Part shown: positions 49,596 through 58,155 of the stretch, piece after piece
Position numbering within the stretch: position 1 is the first letter of the stretch
Layout: the number at the start of each line of letters is the position of its first letter
Source: an uncultured Kineothrix sp.
Lineage (GTDB): Bacteria > Bacillota > Clostridia > Lachnospirales > Lachnospiraceae
Direction of reading: 5' to 3'
Length of the DNA stretch: 64,000 bases
NCBI GenBank assembly: GCA_910588855.1
Contig: CAJUSR010000005.1
Location: 1 to 64,000, forward strand
Translations under genes and position numbers: made by a program
The notes under the pieces: model-generated
What the model was told of the DNA's origin: nothing
The model's input: the letters and a program-made list of their open reading frames with translations, nothing else
Database searches by the model: none

Positions 49596-50144
49596 ATGAG
49601 AAATGAAGAAAATTTGGTGGGTTCGGTACTGTTTATTCTAGGGGTGGCGGCACTTGGATACGCCATGCATGTAACCAGTAAAATGAATAAACTCTGCGCA
49701 AAACTGGACTTATCCGTGGATGAGTTATCAGAATCCATTGACATATCTATGCCAGATGCAATCGTTAAGGAAGCTGTTGATCGGGCGGCTGATAGAGCGG
49801 CATATAAGGCTGTACAGTCTGCCACCGTAACAGCTGTGAACCAGGTTCGTCATGACATACAGAAAGAAGTCAAGACGGCTGTGGATAGCGCTTATGCCGA
49901 TTTGCGTGGAAAAGTTGAGAGAGAAATCTCGGACCAAATCGGTAATATTGACATAAGTTCAATAAAGCGGGATGTAATTAAAAAGGCTGGAGAAAAAGCC
50001 GCCGAAAAGTTTGAGAGTGATTTGGAAGATATTTTAGAGAAGTACAATAGTGATCTCAATAATGTCTCCAAAATCTACAATTCCATTGCTAAGTCAATCT
50101 CCAGTCGTGATGACAGCAAAGAAATGACGTTCAGGATTGCATAA
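49596..50144 (+). CDS. Membrane-anchored coiled-coil protein
   Basis: 182 residues: one N-terminal membrane helix (about residues 8-24), then a long helical region (AIVKEAVDRAADRAAYKAVQSATVTAVNQVRHDIQKEVKTAVDSAYADLRGKVEREI) with apolipoprotein-like heptads. Probably a filamentous or spacer protein at the membrane. GAAAGGAG precedes the ATG at 49596, 11 bases after the previous stop. Confidence 0.7.
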   Translation: MRNEENLVGSVLFILGVAALGYAMHVTSKMNKLCAKLDLSVDELSESIDISMPDAIVKEAVDRAADRAAYKAVQSATVTAVNQVRHDIQKEVKTAVDSAYADLRGKVEREISDQIGNIDISSIKRDVIKKAGEKAAEKFESDLEDILEKYNSDLNNVSKIYNSIAKSISSRDDSKEMTFRIA

Positions 50145-50163
50145 GAAAGGAGAATTATATTTT

Positions 50164-50772
50164 ATGGAAGAATACAAGCCAAACTCCCATAAATCTAAGG
50201 AAGAACAGCAGACGGCGCCCCCTGAAAAGAAAGTGGAAAAAGTGGTCAGCGGGTCTGTAAAATCCAGAAAGAAAAGTGAGATTCAGAAATTTGCGGATGT
50301 GTTTATCCAGGAGGATGCGCAGAAAGTAAAGTCTTATATTCTGATGGATGTATTGGTACCGGCGGTAAAGAAAGCCATATCGGATATCGTTACAAACGGG
50401 ATTGACATGATCCTGTACGGAGAGACTGGGCGAACAAAAAAGAACGGAACGGCTTCCAAGGTATCTTACAGGAGCTACTACGACAAGAGGGATGACCGCA
50501 GGGATTATGGTTCTTCCAGAACGCGGACAGGGTACGACTATGATGATGTTATCCTGGACAATCGCGGGGAAGCAGAAGAAGTCCTGTCTCGAATGGATGA
50601 ACTGATTGCTACATATGGCCTTGTCAGTGTGGCAGACTTCTACGATCTGGTAGGAATCACGGGCAGCTATACAGACAATAAGTACGGCTGGACGGATATT
50701 CGGAATGCATCGGTGGTAAGGGTTCGTGACGGATACACGATTAAACTGCCGAGAGCGTTGCCGTTAAACTAA
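50164..50772 (+). CDS. Phage protein with the small C-terminal domain shared by the DUF6353 group
   Basis: 202 residues. N-terminal half: charged, unstructured, then QKFADVFIQEDAQKVKSYILMDVLVPAVKKAISDIVTNGIDMILYGE. C-terminal domain: YGLVSVADFYDLVGITGSYTDNKYGWTDIRNASVVRVRDGYTIKLPRALPL, a sequence common in gut phages and similar in spacing (FYDLVG...YGW) to the C-terminal domain of the neighbouring DUF6353 proteins. A TTATATTTT motif lies exactly between the AAAGGAG and the ATG. Confidence 0.75.
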   Translation: MEEYKPNSHKSKEEQQTAPPEKKVEKVVSGSVKSRKKSEIQKFADVFIQEDAQKVKSYILMDVLVPAVKKAISDIVTNGIDMILYGETGRTKKNGTASKVSYRSYYDKRDDRRDYGSSRTRTGYDYDDVILDNRGEAEEVLSRMDELIATYGLVSVADFYDLVGITGSYTDNKYGWTDIRNASVVRVRDGYTIKLPRALPLN

Positions 50773-50796
50773 AAAATATGAAAAGGAGCAATAATC

Positions 50797-51717
50797 ATGA
50801 AAGCAAATGAAATTATGAGTAAAGCCAGTGGGGCTTTGAATAAGATCGGGTTCGGCTTGAAGAAGCGCAGCCCTGAGATTCTGGTGGCGGTTGGTGTTGT
50901 GGGCACTGTTGTAAGTGCTGTAATGGCCTGCAAAGCGACCACGAAAATCAACACAATCCTGGATGAGGCCAAGGAGCAGTTGGGCAAGATCCATGAGTAT
51001 GCGGGGAATCCCGATGCGGCGGAGAAGTACAATGCGGAAGACGCTAAGAAAGATACAGCTATTGTTTATGCTCAGACAGGTGTAAAACTGGCAAAGCTTT
51101 ATGCGCCGGCAGTAGGACTTGGAATTTTGTCCATCAGCAGCATTCTGGCATCCAACAATATCCTCAGGAAACGCAATATGGCAATCTCAGCAGCTTTGGC
51201 GGCAGCTACCCAGGACTTTAAAGATTACCGCAACTGTGTTATAGAGCGGTTCGGAAAAGAAGTGGACCATCAGCTCCGTTATAACATTAAGGCCGAGGAA
51301 ATTGAGGAGACTGTTACAGATGAGAAAGGCAAGGAGAAAAAGGTCAAGAAGAGCATCGAGGTTGCCGATCCGAATGCCAGCGGTTATGTGAAGTATTTTA
51401 CAAGGAGCAATCCTTACTGGGAGGAAGACTCTTCCTATGTCGAGATGTTCCTGCGTTCCCAACAGAACTACGCCAATGACAAACTGAAAGCAACTGGGCA
51501 TCTCACTCTGAACGATGTCTATGACATGCTCGGGTTTCACGACAGTAAGGCCGGCATGGTAGTTGGCTGGATTTATGATTTGGATCACCCGAATGGAGAC
51601 AACTACGTGGAATTTGATGTTAAGAAAGTAAATCTTCCGAACGAGCAAGGCGGGTACGAAGAGGCTTACGCCATCGACTTCAACGTAGACGGCAATATTT
51701 ATAATGAGATGATTTGA
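50797..51717 (+). CDS. DUF6353-family membrane protein, paralog 3
   Basis: 306 residues, the longest of the three paralogs: KKRSPEILVAVGVVGTVVSAVMAC (about residues 20-45), ATTKINTILDEAKEQLGKI, a second membrane region (about 100-125: LYAPAVGLGILSISSILASN), a linker and LTLNDVYDMLGFHDSKAGMVVGWIYDLDHPNGDNYVEFDV. Function unknown. Directly follows the 50164 gene (24 bases) with AAAAGGAG before the ATG. Confidence 0.84.
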   Translation: MKANEIMSKASGALNKIGFGLKKRSPEILVAVGVVGTVVSAVMACKATTKINTILDEAKEQLGKIHEYAGNPDAAEKYNAEDAKKDTAIVYAQTGVKLAKLYAPAVGLGILSISSILASNNILRKRNMAISAALAAATQDFKDYRNCVIERFGKEVDHQLRYNIKAEEIEETVTDEKGKEKKVKKSIEVADPNASGYVKYFTRSNPYWEEDSSYVEMFLRSQQNYANDKLKATGHLTLNDVYDMLGFHDSKAGMVVGWIYDLDHPNGDNYVEFDVKKVNLPNEQGGYEEAYAIDFNVDGNIYNEMI

Positions 51718-51727
51718 AGGGATGGGT

Positions 51728-51865
51728 ATGCCTCTATGCTATCCGGGAACTTTGATCGCGATTTGGCTGACTATCCTTATCTGTTTTAGGGATGGCCAGC
51801 CTTTATATTTTAGAAAGGAGTGGCTGACATGCACAGAAGAATACGAATGCTTTTGCTTCTTTTGA
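51728..51865 (+). CDS. Possible very small membrane protein overlapping the next gene
   Basis: A 45-residue frame (MPLCYPGTLIAIWLTILICFRDGQPLYF...) with one hydrophobic helix. GAAGGGATGGG could serve as ribosome site. It overlaps the signal sequence region of the hydrolase gene in another frame, so it may be chance. Confidence 0.3.
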   Translation: MPLCYPGTLIAIWLTILICFRDGQPLYFRKEWLTCTEEYECFCFF

Positions 51866-52398
51866 TATTTTGTGTTGTTGGGAATTGTGCATCTGTTTGT
51901 GGAGAAATTGTTTCCGTTGCAGAGCCGGTCAGTACAGAACCCATACTGATTTCCGAACAAATCGAAGTGCTAATAAACGAAGAGGAGCATTCTGGCATTC
52001 CTGCCGCGGTTGAAGTGAAAGAGCTTTTGGATAACAGCGAAGAGGCAGGACTTTCAGACGAAGATATCGATTTGATTGCTCTGGTGACAGTGGCTGAGGC
52101 AGAGGGGGAATCGGAGTACGGAAAGCGGTTGGTGATCGATACAGTTTTGAACCGCGTAGATTCCGAGCATTATCCCGATACGGTCTTTGAAGTTGTTTAT
52201 CAGCCCAGTCAGTTTTCATCCATGTGGAACGGACGTGTAGACCGATGCCACGTCACGGATGAAATATGCCAGCTTGTCAGGGGAGAACTTCTGGAACGGC
52301 AAAACTATGAAGTTATATTTTTTACGGCGGGCGGATACGGCAAATATGGAACTCCTATGTTCCAGGAAGGAAACCATTACTTTAGCAGTTATGAATGA
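51829..52398 (+). CDS. Secreted SleB-type cell wall hydrolase
   Basis: 189 residues with a signal peptide (hydrophobic residues 5-22) and a Hydrolase_2 (SleB) domain: DIDLIALVTVAEAEGESEYGKRLVIDTVLNRVDSEHYPDTVFEVVYQPSQFSSMWNGR ... FFTAGGYGKYGTPMFQEGNHYFS. The Glu in AEAEGES is the likely catalytic acid. It may open the wall for phage release or for assembly of a surface structure. AAAGGAG lies 8 bases before the ATG at 51829. Confidence 0.85.
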   Translation: MHRRIRMLLLLLIFCVVGNCASVCGEIVSVAEPVSTEPILISEQIEVLINEEEHSGIPAAVEVKELLDNSEEAGLSDEDIDLIALVTVAEAEGESEYGKRLVIDTVLNRVDSEHYPDTVFEVVYQPSQFSSMWNGRVDRCHVTDEICQLVRGELLERQNYEVIFFTAGGYGKYGTPMFQEGNHYFSSYE

Positions 52399-52410
52399 AA
52401 GGAGAATCTT

Positions 52411-52527
52411 ATGAATAGCGGATTAGTTGTCATGTCTTATACTTTATCGGCGTTGTCCGGGATCTGTTTTATAACGGGGCTGGCAGTCCTGTTTGGAGGA
52501 AGGAGCGGAAAGTATGGAAAATTTTGA
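52411..52527 (+). CDS. 38-residue membrane peptide
   Basis: MNSGLVVMSYTLSALSGICFITGLAVLFGGRSGKYGKF: one membrane helix and a basic end. GAAAGGAG precedes the ATG, 12 bases after the hydrolase stop. It overlaps the next gene by 14 bases. Could be a holin-like or antiholin-like peptide; this is a guess from size and position. Confidence 0.5.
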   Translation: MNSGLVVMSYTLSALSGICFITGLAVLFGGRSGKYGKF

Positions 52528-52675
52528 GGCCATTATCGCCATGTTGGACTTCACCCTGGATTCCAAACGTAAGCGGCACATTGTCGGCGGCATTCTGCTG
52601 AGCGTGTCGTTTCTGTTTGGAGGCTTGGCGCTGACCACCATGACGTTAAAGACGGAGGAAAAACGGGATGAGTAG
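52514..52675 (+). CDS. 53-residue membrane protein
   Basis: MENFEAIIAMLDFTLDSKRKRHIVGGILLSVSFLFGGLALTTMTLKTEEKRDE: a cytosolic start, one membrane helix (about residues 24-45) and a charged tail. AAGGAG precedes the ATG at 52514. It overlaps both neighbours, so 52411-53276 is one tightly coupled operon. Together with the preceding peptide it could work with the wall hydrolase. Confidence 0.6.
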   Translation: MENFEAIIAMLDFTLDSKRKRHIVGGILLSVSFLFGGLALTTMTLKTEEKRDE

Positions 52676-53276
52676 AGGATTATATTTAGCAACGTTTGCC
52701 ACTGGGGCGATAGTGGGCTCTGTGGTGACGTGGTGTTTTGTAAAAAAGAAGTACGAGAGGATTGCCCAGGAAGAGATCGACTCCGTGAAAGAGGTCTTTG
52801 CCAAGAAGGAATTCAGTTCCCAAGTAAAGGAGATGACCAAAGCCGGAGAAGAAGTCGTAAAAGGGCTGAATGACGGGATCAGACAGGCAGCCGAACAGGC
52901 AAAAGAAAAACCCGATCTTGTACAGTATGCCGCTATGGTCCAAAAATACGGAGGAACCGTTGGCGAGGAAAAGGAGGCTCCTATGAAAGAAAAATTTCCT
53001 TATGTCATATCGCCGGAGGAATTTGGCGAGTTTGAGGATTATGAGAAGATAAGCCTTACCTATTATTCGGACGGTGTCCTGGCAGATGAGAATAATGAAG
53101 TTGTAGATGATGTGGAGGATATTGTCGGTGATGCTCTGGACCACTTCGGCGAGTATGAAGATGATTCTGTATTTGTCAGATGTGACGAGCGGAAATGTGA
53201 CTATGAGATTCTTATGGATCAGCGGACATTTTCAGAAGTGGCCGAGAATAATCCCCGTCAGGTGGAGGTACGATGA
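52668..53276 (+). CDS. Phage protein with N-terminal anchor and acidic C-terminal domain
   Basis: 202 residues: membrane helix (about residues 4-22), coiled coil (YERIAQEEIDSVKEVFAKKEFSS...), then FPYVISPEEFGEFEDYEKISLTYYSDGVLADENNEVVDDVEDIVGDALDHFGEYEDDSVFVRCDERKCDYEILMDQRTF. The last part is a widely found gut-phage domain of unknown function. Starts in the stop of the previous gene (ATGAG). Confidence 0.75.
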   Translation: MSRGLYLATFATGAIVGSVVTWCFVKKKYERIAQEEIDSVKEVFAKKEFSSQVKEMTKAGEEVVKGLNDGIRQAAEQAKEKPDLVQYAAMVQKYGGTVGEEKEAPMKEKFPYVISPEEFGEFEDYEKISLTYYSDGVLADENNEVVDDVEDIVGDALDHFGEYEDDSVFVRCDERKCDYEILMDQRTFSEVAENNPRQVEVR

Positions 53277-53818
53277 GAAACGAGCTGATTAACGAATACT
53301 TTGAATGGATGTACCGGCTCGTGTGCAAAGATGCCAAAGGATTGTCCTACCGGAAGCTGCTCTGTAAACTTTTTGATACTCCGTTTAACTACACGATTGC
53401 TATGGACGGCAACCGAGCGGAAGATGGGGTGGATTTGCGGTATCGGTTTGGCTATGAATGTGGTTTTGATAATTCGGCAGTAGCAGACTGTCTGGATGAC
53501 AAAGACTGCAGTGTACTGGAGATGATGGTCGCCCTTGCCATTCGATGTGAAGAGCATATCATGGACAACCCGGATATCGGGGACAGAACCGGCAAATGGT
53601 TTCTGGACATGATTGTAAATCTTGGTTTGGAGAAGATGACGGATGACCATTTTGACAAGCGGTATGTCGAGAGGATTCTGCATCGGTTCCTGAACCGGGA
53701 ATACGGACGAAATGGCGATGGGGGACTTTTCACAGTACATCATAACCGGATTGATATGCGGTCGGTGGAAATCTGGTATCAGGCAATGTGGTACCTTGAT
53801 GAGGTGCTTAAGAGCTGA
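53273..53818 (+). CDS. Conserved gut-phage protein of unknown function
   Basis: 181 residues, soluble: NELINEYFEWMYRLVCKDAKGLSYRKLLCKLFDTPFNYTIAMDGNRAEDGVDLRYRFGYE ... DRTGKWFLDMIVNLGLEKMTDDHFDKRYVERILHRFLNREYGRNGDGGLFTVHHNRIDMRSVEIWYQAMWYLDEV. I recognise the type from many phages; no function known. Overlaps the previous stop by four bases. Confidence 0.75.
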   Translation: MRNELINEYFEWMYRLVCKDAKGLSYRKLLCKLFDTPFNYTIAMDGNRAEDGVDLRYRFGYECGFDNSAVADCLDDKDCSVLEMMVALAIRCEEHIMDNPDIGDRTGKWFLDMIVNLGLEKMTDDHFDKRYVERILHRFLNREYGRNGDGGLFTVHHNRIDMRSVEIWYQAMWYLDEVLKS

Positions 53819-53845
53819 ATTATATTTTGAAAGGAGAGATATGCA

Positions 53846-54115
53846 ATGAAGATGGTACACTGTTACGATCTACATGATGTAGCCGACGTCGCTAACCGTA
53901 ATACAGAAACTATTGTACGGATGATACAGCGGGCAAACGGAGAAATCGGGCGGCTGAAAAGAAAGAACCGTTCCAATGCTATGGCCGGGTTTATATTTGG
54001 CATTGCCGTGGAACTTTGCTTTCTGGCGCAGAATCAGAAGATCAGCGAGCTGGAAGAAAAGCTCAGCAACATGAACGAGGAAATTAAGGAGCTTAGGGAC
54101 AAGGAAGGAGATTAA
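53846..54115 (+). CDS. Small protein with membrane helix and coiled coil
   Basis: 89 residues: VADVANRNTETIVRMIQRANGEIGRLKRKNRSNAMAGFIFGIAVELCFLAQNQKISELEEKLSNMNEEIKELRD. One membrane helix (about residues 48-63) between two helical segments. Preceded by TTATATTTTGAAAGGAG. It ends seven bases before the polymerase gene and may tether the replication protein to the membrane; that is a guess. Confidence 0.65.
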   Translation: MKMVHCYDLHDVADVANRNTETIVRMIQRANGEIGRLKRKNRSNAMAGFIFGIAVELCFLAQNQKISELEEKLSNMNEEIKELRDKEGD

Positions 54116-54122
54116 AAATGCG

Positions 54123-57100
54123 ATGATTGACTTTCTTATGATTTCAACACGCAGCACAAAGCGTGGAATAATAGAAATCTATCCAAAGTTTATTGTCAGG
54201 ACAAGCTCCGATTTGATGATCCGGGGCGGGGACTTCTATGCTATCTGGATTGAGGAACGTGGTTTATGGTCAACAGATGAGCAGGATGCATTACAACTGA
54301 TTGACCGTGAACTGGATAGATATGCGGAGAAAAACCGCCAGAGTTTTGACTCCAACATTAAAGTCCTCCATATGTGGGACGCCGAATCAGGCATGATTGA
54401 CCGGTGGCATAAATATTGCCAGAAGCAGATGCGGGACTCTTTCCATATGTTGGACGAGAAACTTATATTTTCCAACACGCCTACCGACAAGAAAGACTAC
54501 GCCAGCAAAAAGCTGAATTATCCGCTTGAAGCTGGCGATTTGTCTGCCTATGACAAGCTGATGTCGGTATTATATTCCGAAGAAGAGAGGCGCAAGATTG
54601 AATGGGCCATTGGGTCAGTCGTATCCGGGGAATCCAAAAAGCTTCAGAAGTTTATGGTTTTGTATGGGGCCGCTGGAACCGGAAAATCGACGGTTCTTAA
54701 CATTATACAGCAGCTCTTTGAGGGATACTATTCGGTCTTTGATGCTAAAAGTCTTGGCTCTTCAAACAACTCTTTTGCTTTGGAAGCGTTTAAGAGCAAT
54801 CCGCTGGTCGCTATCCAGCATGATGGCGACCTGTCAAAGATTGAGGATAACACGAGGTTGAACAGTCTGGTCTCCCACGAACTTATGACAGTGAACGAAA
54901 AGTTCAAATCGACCTATTCCAACCGTTTCAAATGTTTCCTTTTCATGGGCACAAATAAACCGGTAAAGATTACGGATGCAAAATCTGGCTTGATACGAAG
55001 GCTGATCGACGTGTCGCCAACCGGCGAAAAATTAGACCCGAAGGACTACAAAGCGATTGTGAAACAGATTGATTTTGAGCTTGGCGCAATCGCGCACCAT
55101 TGCCAGGAAGTGTATTTGGCGAGTCCCGGAGAGTATGACGATTATATTCCGATTACGATGCTTGGCGCATCAAATGACTTCTATAATTTCATTATCGACT
55201 CTTATCACGTATTCAAGAAAGAAGACGGCACAACTTTGAAAGCTGCCTGGGAAATGTATAAGACTTACTGTGACGAGACAAAAGTCGGCTTTCCGTTTTC
55301 ACAGAGGGTTTTCAAGGAAGAGCTTAAAAACTACTTTCATGAGTACAAGGAGCGCTTCAATTTCGATGATGGGACAAGGGTGCGCAGTTATTATGTTGGT
55401 TTCCGGACTGAAAAATTTGATGAGAGGAAGGAGAACAAAAAGGAACAGGAAGTGAAACCGTTACTGCAGTTTGATTGTACGGAATCTATATTTGACCGTG
55501 AGTGTTCCGACTGCCATGCGCAGTACGCTTCATCCCAGGAGACACCATCTAAAAAGTGGGATGCGGTAAAAACACAGCTGGCCGCCTTGGATACGTCAAA
55601 ACTGCATTATGTGAAAGTACCTGAAAATCACATAGTCATTGACTTTGACATTACGGACGAGACTGGGAACAAGAGTTTTGAAAGGAATGTTGAAGAGGCA
55701 AGCAAGTGGCCGCCTACCTATGCTGAACTAAGCAAAAGCGGGGCTGGAATTCATCTCCATTATATTTATGCGGGAGACCCGGCGAAACTCAGCAGGATTT
55801 ACGACGACCATATCGAAGTGAAAGTGTTCACCGGCAACAGCTCTCTTCGGAGAAAGCTGTCGAAATGCAACAATCTGCCGATTGCCACGATTAGCTCCGG
55901 CCTGCCACTGAAAGGAGAAAAAATGGTAAATTTTGACGCTATAAAGAGCGAGAAAGGACTTAGGACTCTGATTATGCGGAATCTCAATAAGGAGATCCAT
56001 CCGGGGACTAAGCCGAGCATCGATTTCATTTATAAAATTTTGGAAGACGCCTACGCAAGTGATTTAAAGTACGATATCACAGACATGCGCAATGGCGTTC
56101 TTGCTTTTGCTGCCAACAGTACAAACCAGGCGGATTACTGTATCAAGCTCGTGAACAAGATGCAGTTCAAGTCGGAGGAGGCTTCTTCTGGGATGAGAAA
56201 TGAAGATGCAAAACTGGTTTTTTATGATGTGGAGGTATTTCCGAATCTCTTCCTCGTAAACTGGAAGATCGAGGGTGAGGGAAAACCGGTAGTCCGCATG
56301 ATTAACCCGGCTCCTGCAGAGATTGAAGAACTGATGAAATTCCGTCTGGTGGGGTTCAACTGCCGGCGGTATGACAATCATATTCTCTACGCAAGGCTTA
56401 TGGGATATGACAACGAACAGCTTTACAACCTTTCCCAGAGGATTATCAGCGGAAGCGCCAACTGCTTCTTTGGGGAGGCTTACAATGTCAGCTATACGGA
56501 TGTTTATGACTTTTCCAGTAAAAAGCAGTCCTTAAAGAAATTCGAGATTGAGTTGGGCATTCACCATCAGGAACTGGGATTGCCCTGGGATCAACCGGTA
56601 CCAGAGGAACTCTGGACGAAAGTGGCCGAGTATTGTGACAATGATGTTCTGGCTACAGAAGCGGTGTTCAATGCAAGGAAGTCAGATTTCACGGCAAGGC
56701 AGGTTCTGGCCGATGTGGCAGGTATGACTGTAAATGACACGACCAACACGCTGACAACCAGGATTATATTTGGCAATAACCGGAAGCCGCAGGATCAGTT
56801 CAATTATCGGGATATGGGGATTGACGAGTTACCGTTCGGTAAAGAGGAAGAGAACTTTTATAATGTTTTCAACGAAGACGGTAAACCTGAGTTTCCCGGT
56901 TACACCTTTGAGCATGGGAAGTCTATCTATCGCGGAGAAGAAGTCGGCGAGGGAGGTTATGTCTATGCTGAGCCTGGAATCTATGGAAACGTGGCATTGC
57001 TGGATATTGCATCCATGCACCCAAGCAGTATTGTGGCAGAGAATCTTTTTGGTGATGTATATACTCAGCGGTTTAAGGAGATTCTGGATGCCCGTATCGC

Positions 57101-58136
57101 TATCAAGCATAAAGACTTTGATAAAGCCAGAAAAATGCTGGGTGGGGCTTTGGCGAAATACTTAACGGATGAGGATTCGGCAGCAGATCTGGCCCAGGCA
57201 CTGAAGATTGCGATTAACTCTGTATACGGTCTGACTTCGGCAACATTTGAGAATCCTTTCCGAGATGTGCGTAATAAGGACAATATTGTGGCGAAACGTG
57301 GAGCTCTGTTCATGGTAAACCTCAAACACGAGGTACAGGAACGGGGCTTTACTGTTGCCCATATTAAGACGGACTCCATCAAGATTCCGGACGCAACGCC
57401 GGAAATCATCCAGTTTGTCATGGAGTTTGGCAAGAAGTATGGCTACACCTTTGAGCATGAGGCTACCTATGAAAAGATGTGCCTGGTCAACGATGCTGTT
57501 TATATTGCCCGTTATAAGGACGGAAAGCACGCTGGGGAATGGACGGCCACTGGCACTCAGTTTGCGGTGCCGTATGTTTTCAAGAAGCTGTTCAGCAAAG
57601 AAGAGATCGTGTTCGAGGATCTGTGTGAAGCGAAGTCTGTCAGCAGCGCGTTATATTTGGACATGAACGAGGATATGCCGGATGTGACCGAGTATGAGAA
57701 AGAGCTGGCTAAGGCTGAGAGTAAGTATAAGAAAGGCGAATTGTCTGATACCACATTTGAGAGAATGGGACAGGAGTTGGTTCCTCTCATTGAGAAAGGG
57801 CACAATTATATTTTCATAGGCAAGGTTGGAAACTTTTGTCCAATTAAGGCGGGCTGCGGAGGCGGCGTGCTTTACCGCGAAAAGGACGGAAAATATTATG
57901 CCGCAACAGGATCGAAAGGCTACCGGTGGCTGGAATCAGAGATGGTCAGGGAGCTCGGCAAGCAGGCCGACATTGATGAGCAGTATTATATTTCTATGGT
58001 AGATGAAGCGATTGCTACAATCTCTAAGTACGGAGACTTTGAACAGTTTGCTTCTGATGACCCCTATGTAAAAGCTGAAAATTGGGATTTTATGAATATT
58101 CCGGATGGAGTAGACGAAGAAATCCCGTTTAATTAA
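54123..58136 (+). CDS. Fused SF3 helicase / AEP-like primase / family B DNA polymerase
   Basis: One 1337-residue protein joins three replication modules. First, a superfamily 3 helicase: Walker A GAAGTGKST at about 182-190, then IQHDGDLSKIEDN and sensor-like FMGTNKPVKI. Second, a stretch with archaeo-eukaryotic primase signatures: IDFDIT (acidic pair, about 506) and SGAGIHLHY (about 537), followed by IEVK and LRRK. Third, a family B polymerase: exonuclease FYDVEVFP (D702, E704), motif A LLDIASMHPS (D961), motif B KIAINSVYG (about 1028) and motif C IKTDS (D1084). No terminal-protein region is evident. ATG at 54123 is preceded by AAGGAG and a two-codon frame ATG-CGA-TGA at 54118. It is the likely replisome core of the element. 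Confidence 0.88.
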   Translation: MIDFLMISTRSTKRGIIEIYPKFIVRTSSDLMIRGGDFYAIWIEERGLWSTDEQDALQLIDRELDRYAEKNRQSFDSNIKVLHMWDAESGMIDRWHKYCQKQMRDSFHMLDEKLIFSNTPTDKKDYASKKLNYPLEAGDLSAYDKLMSVLYSEEERRKIEWAIGSVVSGESKKLQKFMVLYGAAGTGKSTVLNIIQQLFEGYYSVFDAKSLGSSNNSFALEAFKSNPLVAIQHDGDLSKIEDNTRLNSLVSHELMTVNEKFKSTYSNRFKCFLFMGTNKPVKITDAKSGLIRRLIDVSPTGEKLDPKDYKAIVKQIDFELGAIAHHCQEVYLASPGEYDDYIPITMLGASNDFYNFIIDSYHVFKKEDGTTLKAAWEMYKTYCDETKVGFPFSQRVFKEELKNYFHEYKERFNFDDGTRVRSYYVGFRTEKFDERKENKKEQEVKPLLQFDCTESIFDRECSDCHAQYASSQETPSKKWDAVKTQLAALDTSKLHYVKVPENHIVIDFDITDETGNKSFERNVEEASKWPPTYAELSKSGAGIHLHYIYAGDPAKLSRIYDDHIEVKVFTGNSSLRRKLSKCNNLPIATISSGLPLKGEKMVNFDAIKSEKGLRTLIMRNLNKEIHPGTKPSIDFIYKILEDAYASDLKYDITDMRNGVLAFAANSTNQADYCIKLVNKMQFKSEEASSGMRNEDAKLVFYDVEVFPNLFLVNWKIEGEGKPVVRMINPAPAEIEELMKFRLVGFNCRRYDNHILYARLMGYDNEQLYNLSQRIISGSANCFFGEAYNVSYTDVYDFSSKKQSLKKFEIELGIHHQELGLPWDQPVPEELWTKVAEYCDNDVLATEAVFNARKSDFTARQVLADVAGMTVNDTTNTLTTRIIFGNNRKPQDQFNYRDMGIDELPFGKEEENFYNVFNEDGKPEFPGYTFEHGKSIYRGEEVGEGGYVYAEPGIYGNVALLDIASMHPSSIVAENLFGDVYTQRFKEILDARIAIKHKDFDKARKMLGGALAKYLTDEDSAADLAQALKIAINSVYGLTSATFENPFRDVRNKDNIVAKRGALFMVNLKHEVQERGFTVAHIKTDSIKIPDATPEIIQFVMEFGKKYGYTFEHEATYEKMCLVNDAVYIARYKDGKHAGEWTATGTQFAVPYVFKKLFSKEEIVFEDLCEAKSVSSALYLDMNEDMPDVTEYEKELAKAESKYKKGELSDTTFERMGQELVPLIEKGHNYIFIGKVGNFCPIKAGCGGGVLYREKDGKYYAATGSKGYRWLESEMVRELGKQADIDEQYYISMVDEAIATISKYGDFEQFASDDPYVKAENWDFMNIPDGVDEEIPFN

Positions 58137-58155
58137 AAGAAAAGGAGAAAGAAAA

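Noticed and set aside
54118..54126. Polymerase start at 54118
   Set aside because: ATG at 54118 meets TGA after one codon; the long frame opens with the ATG at 54123.
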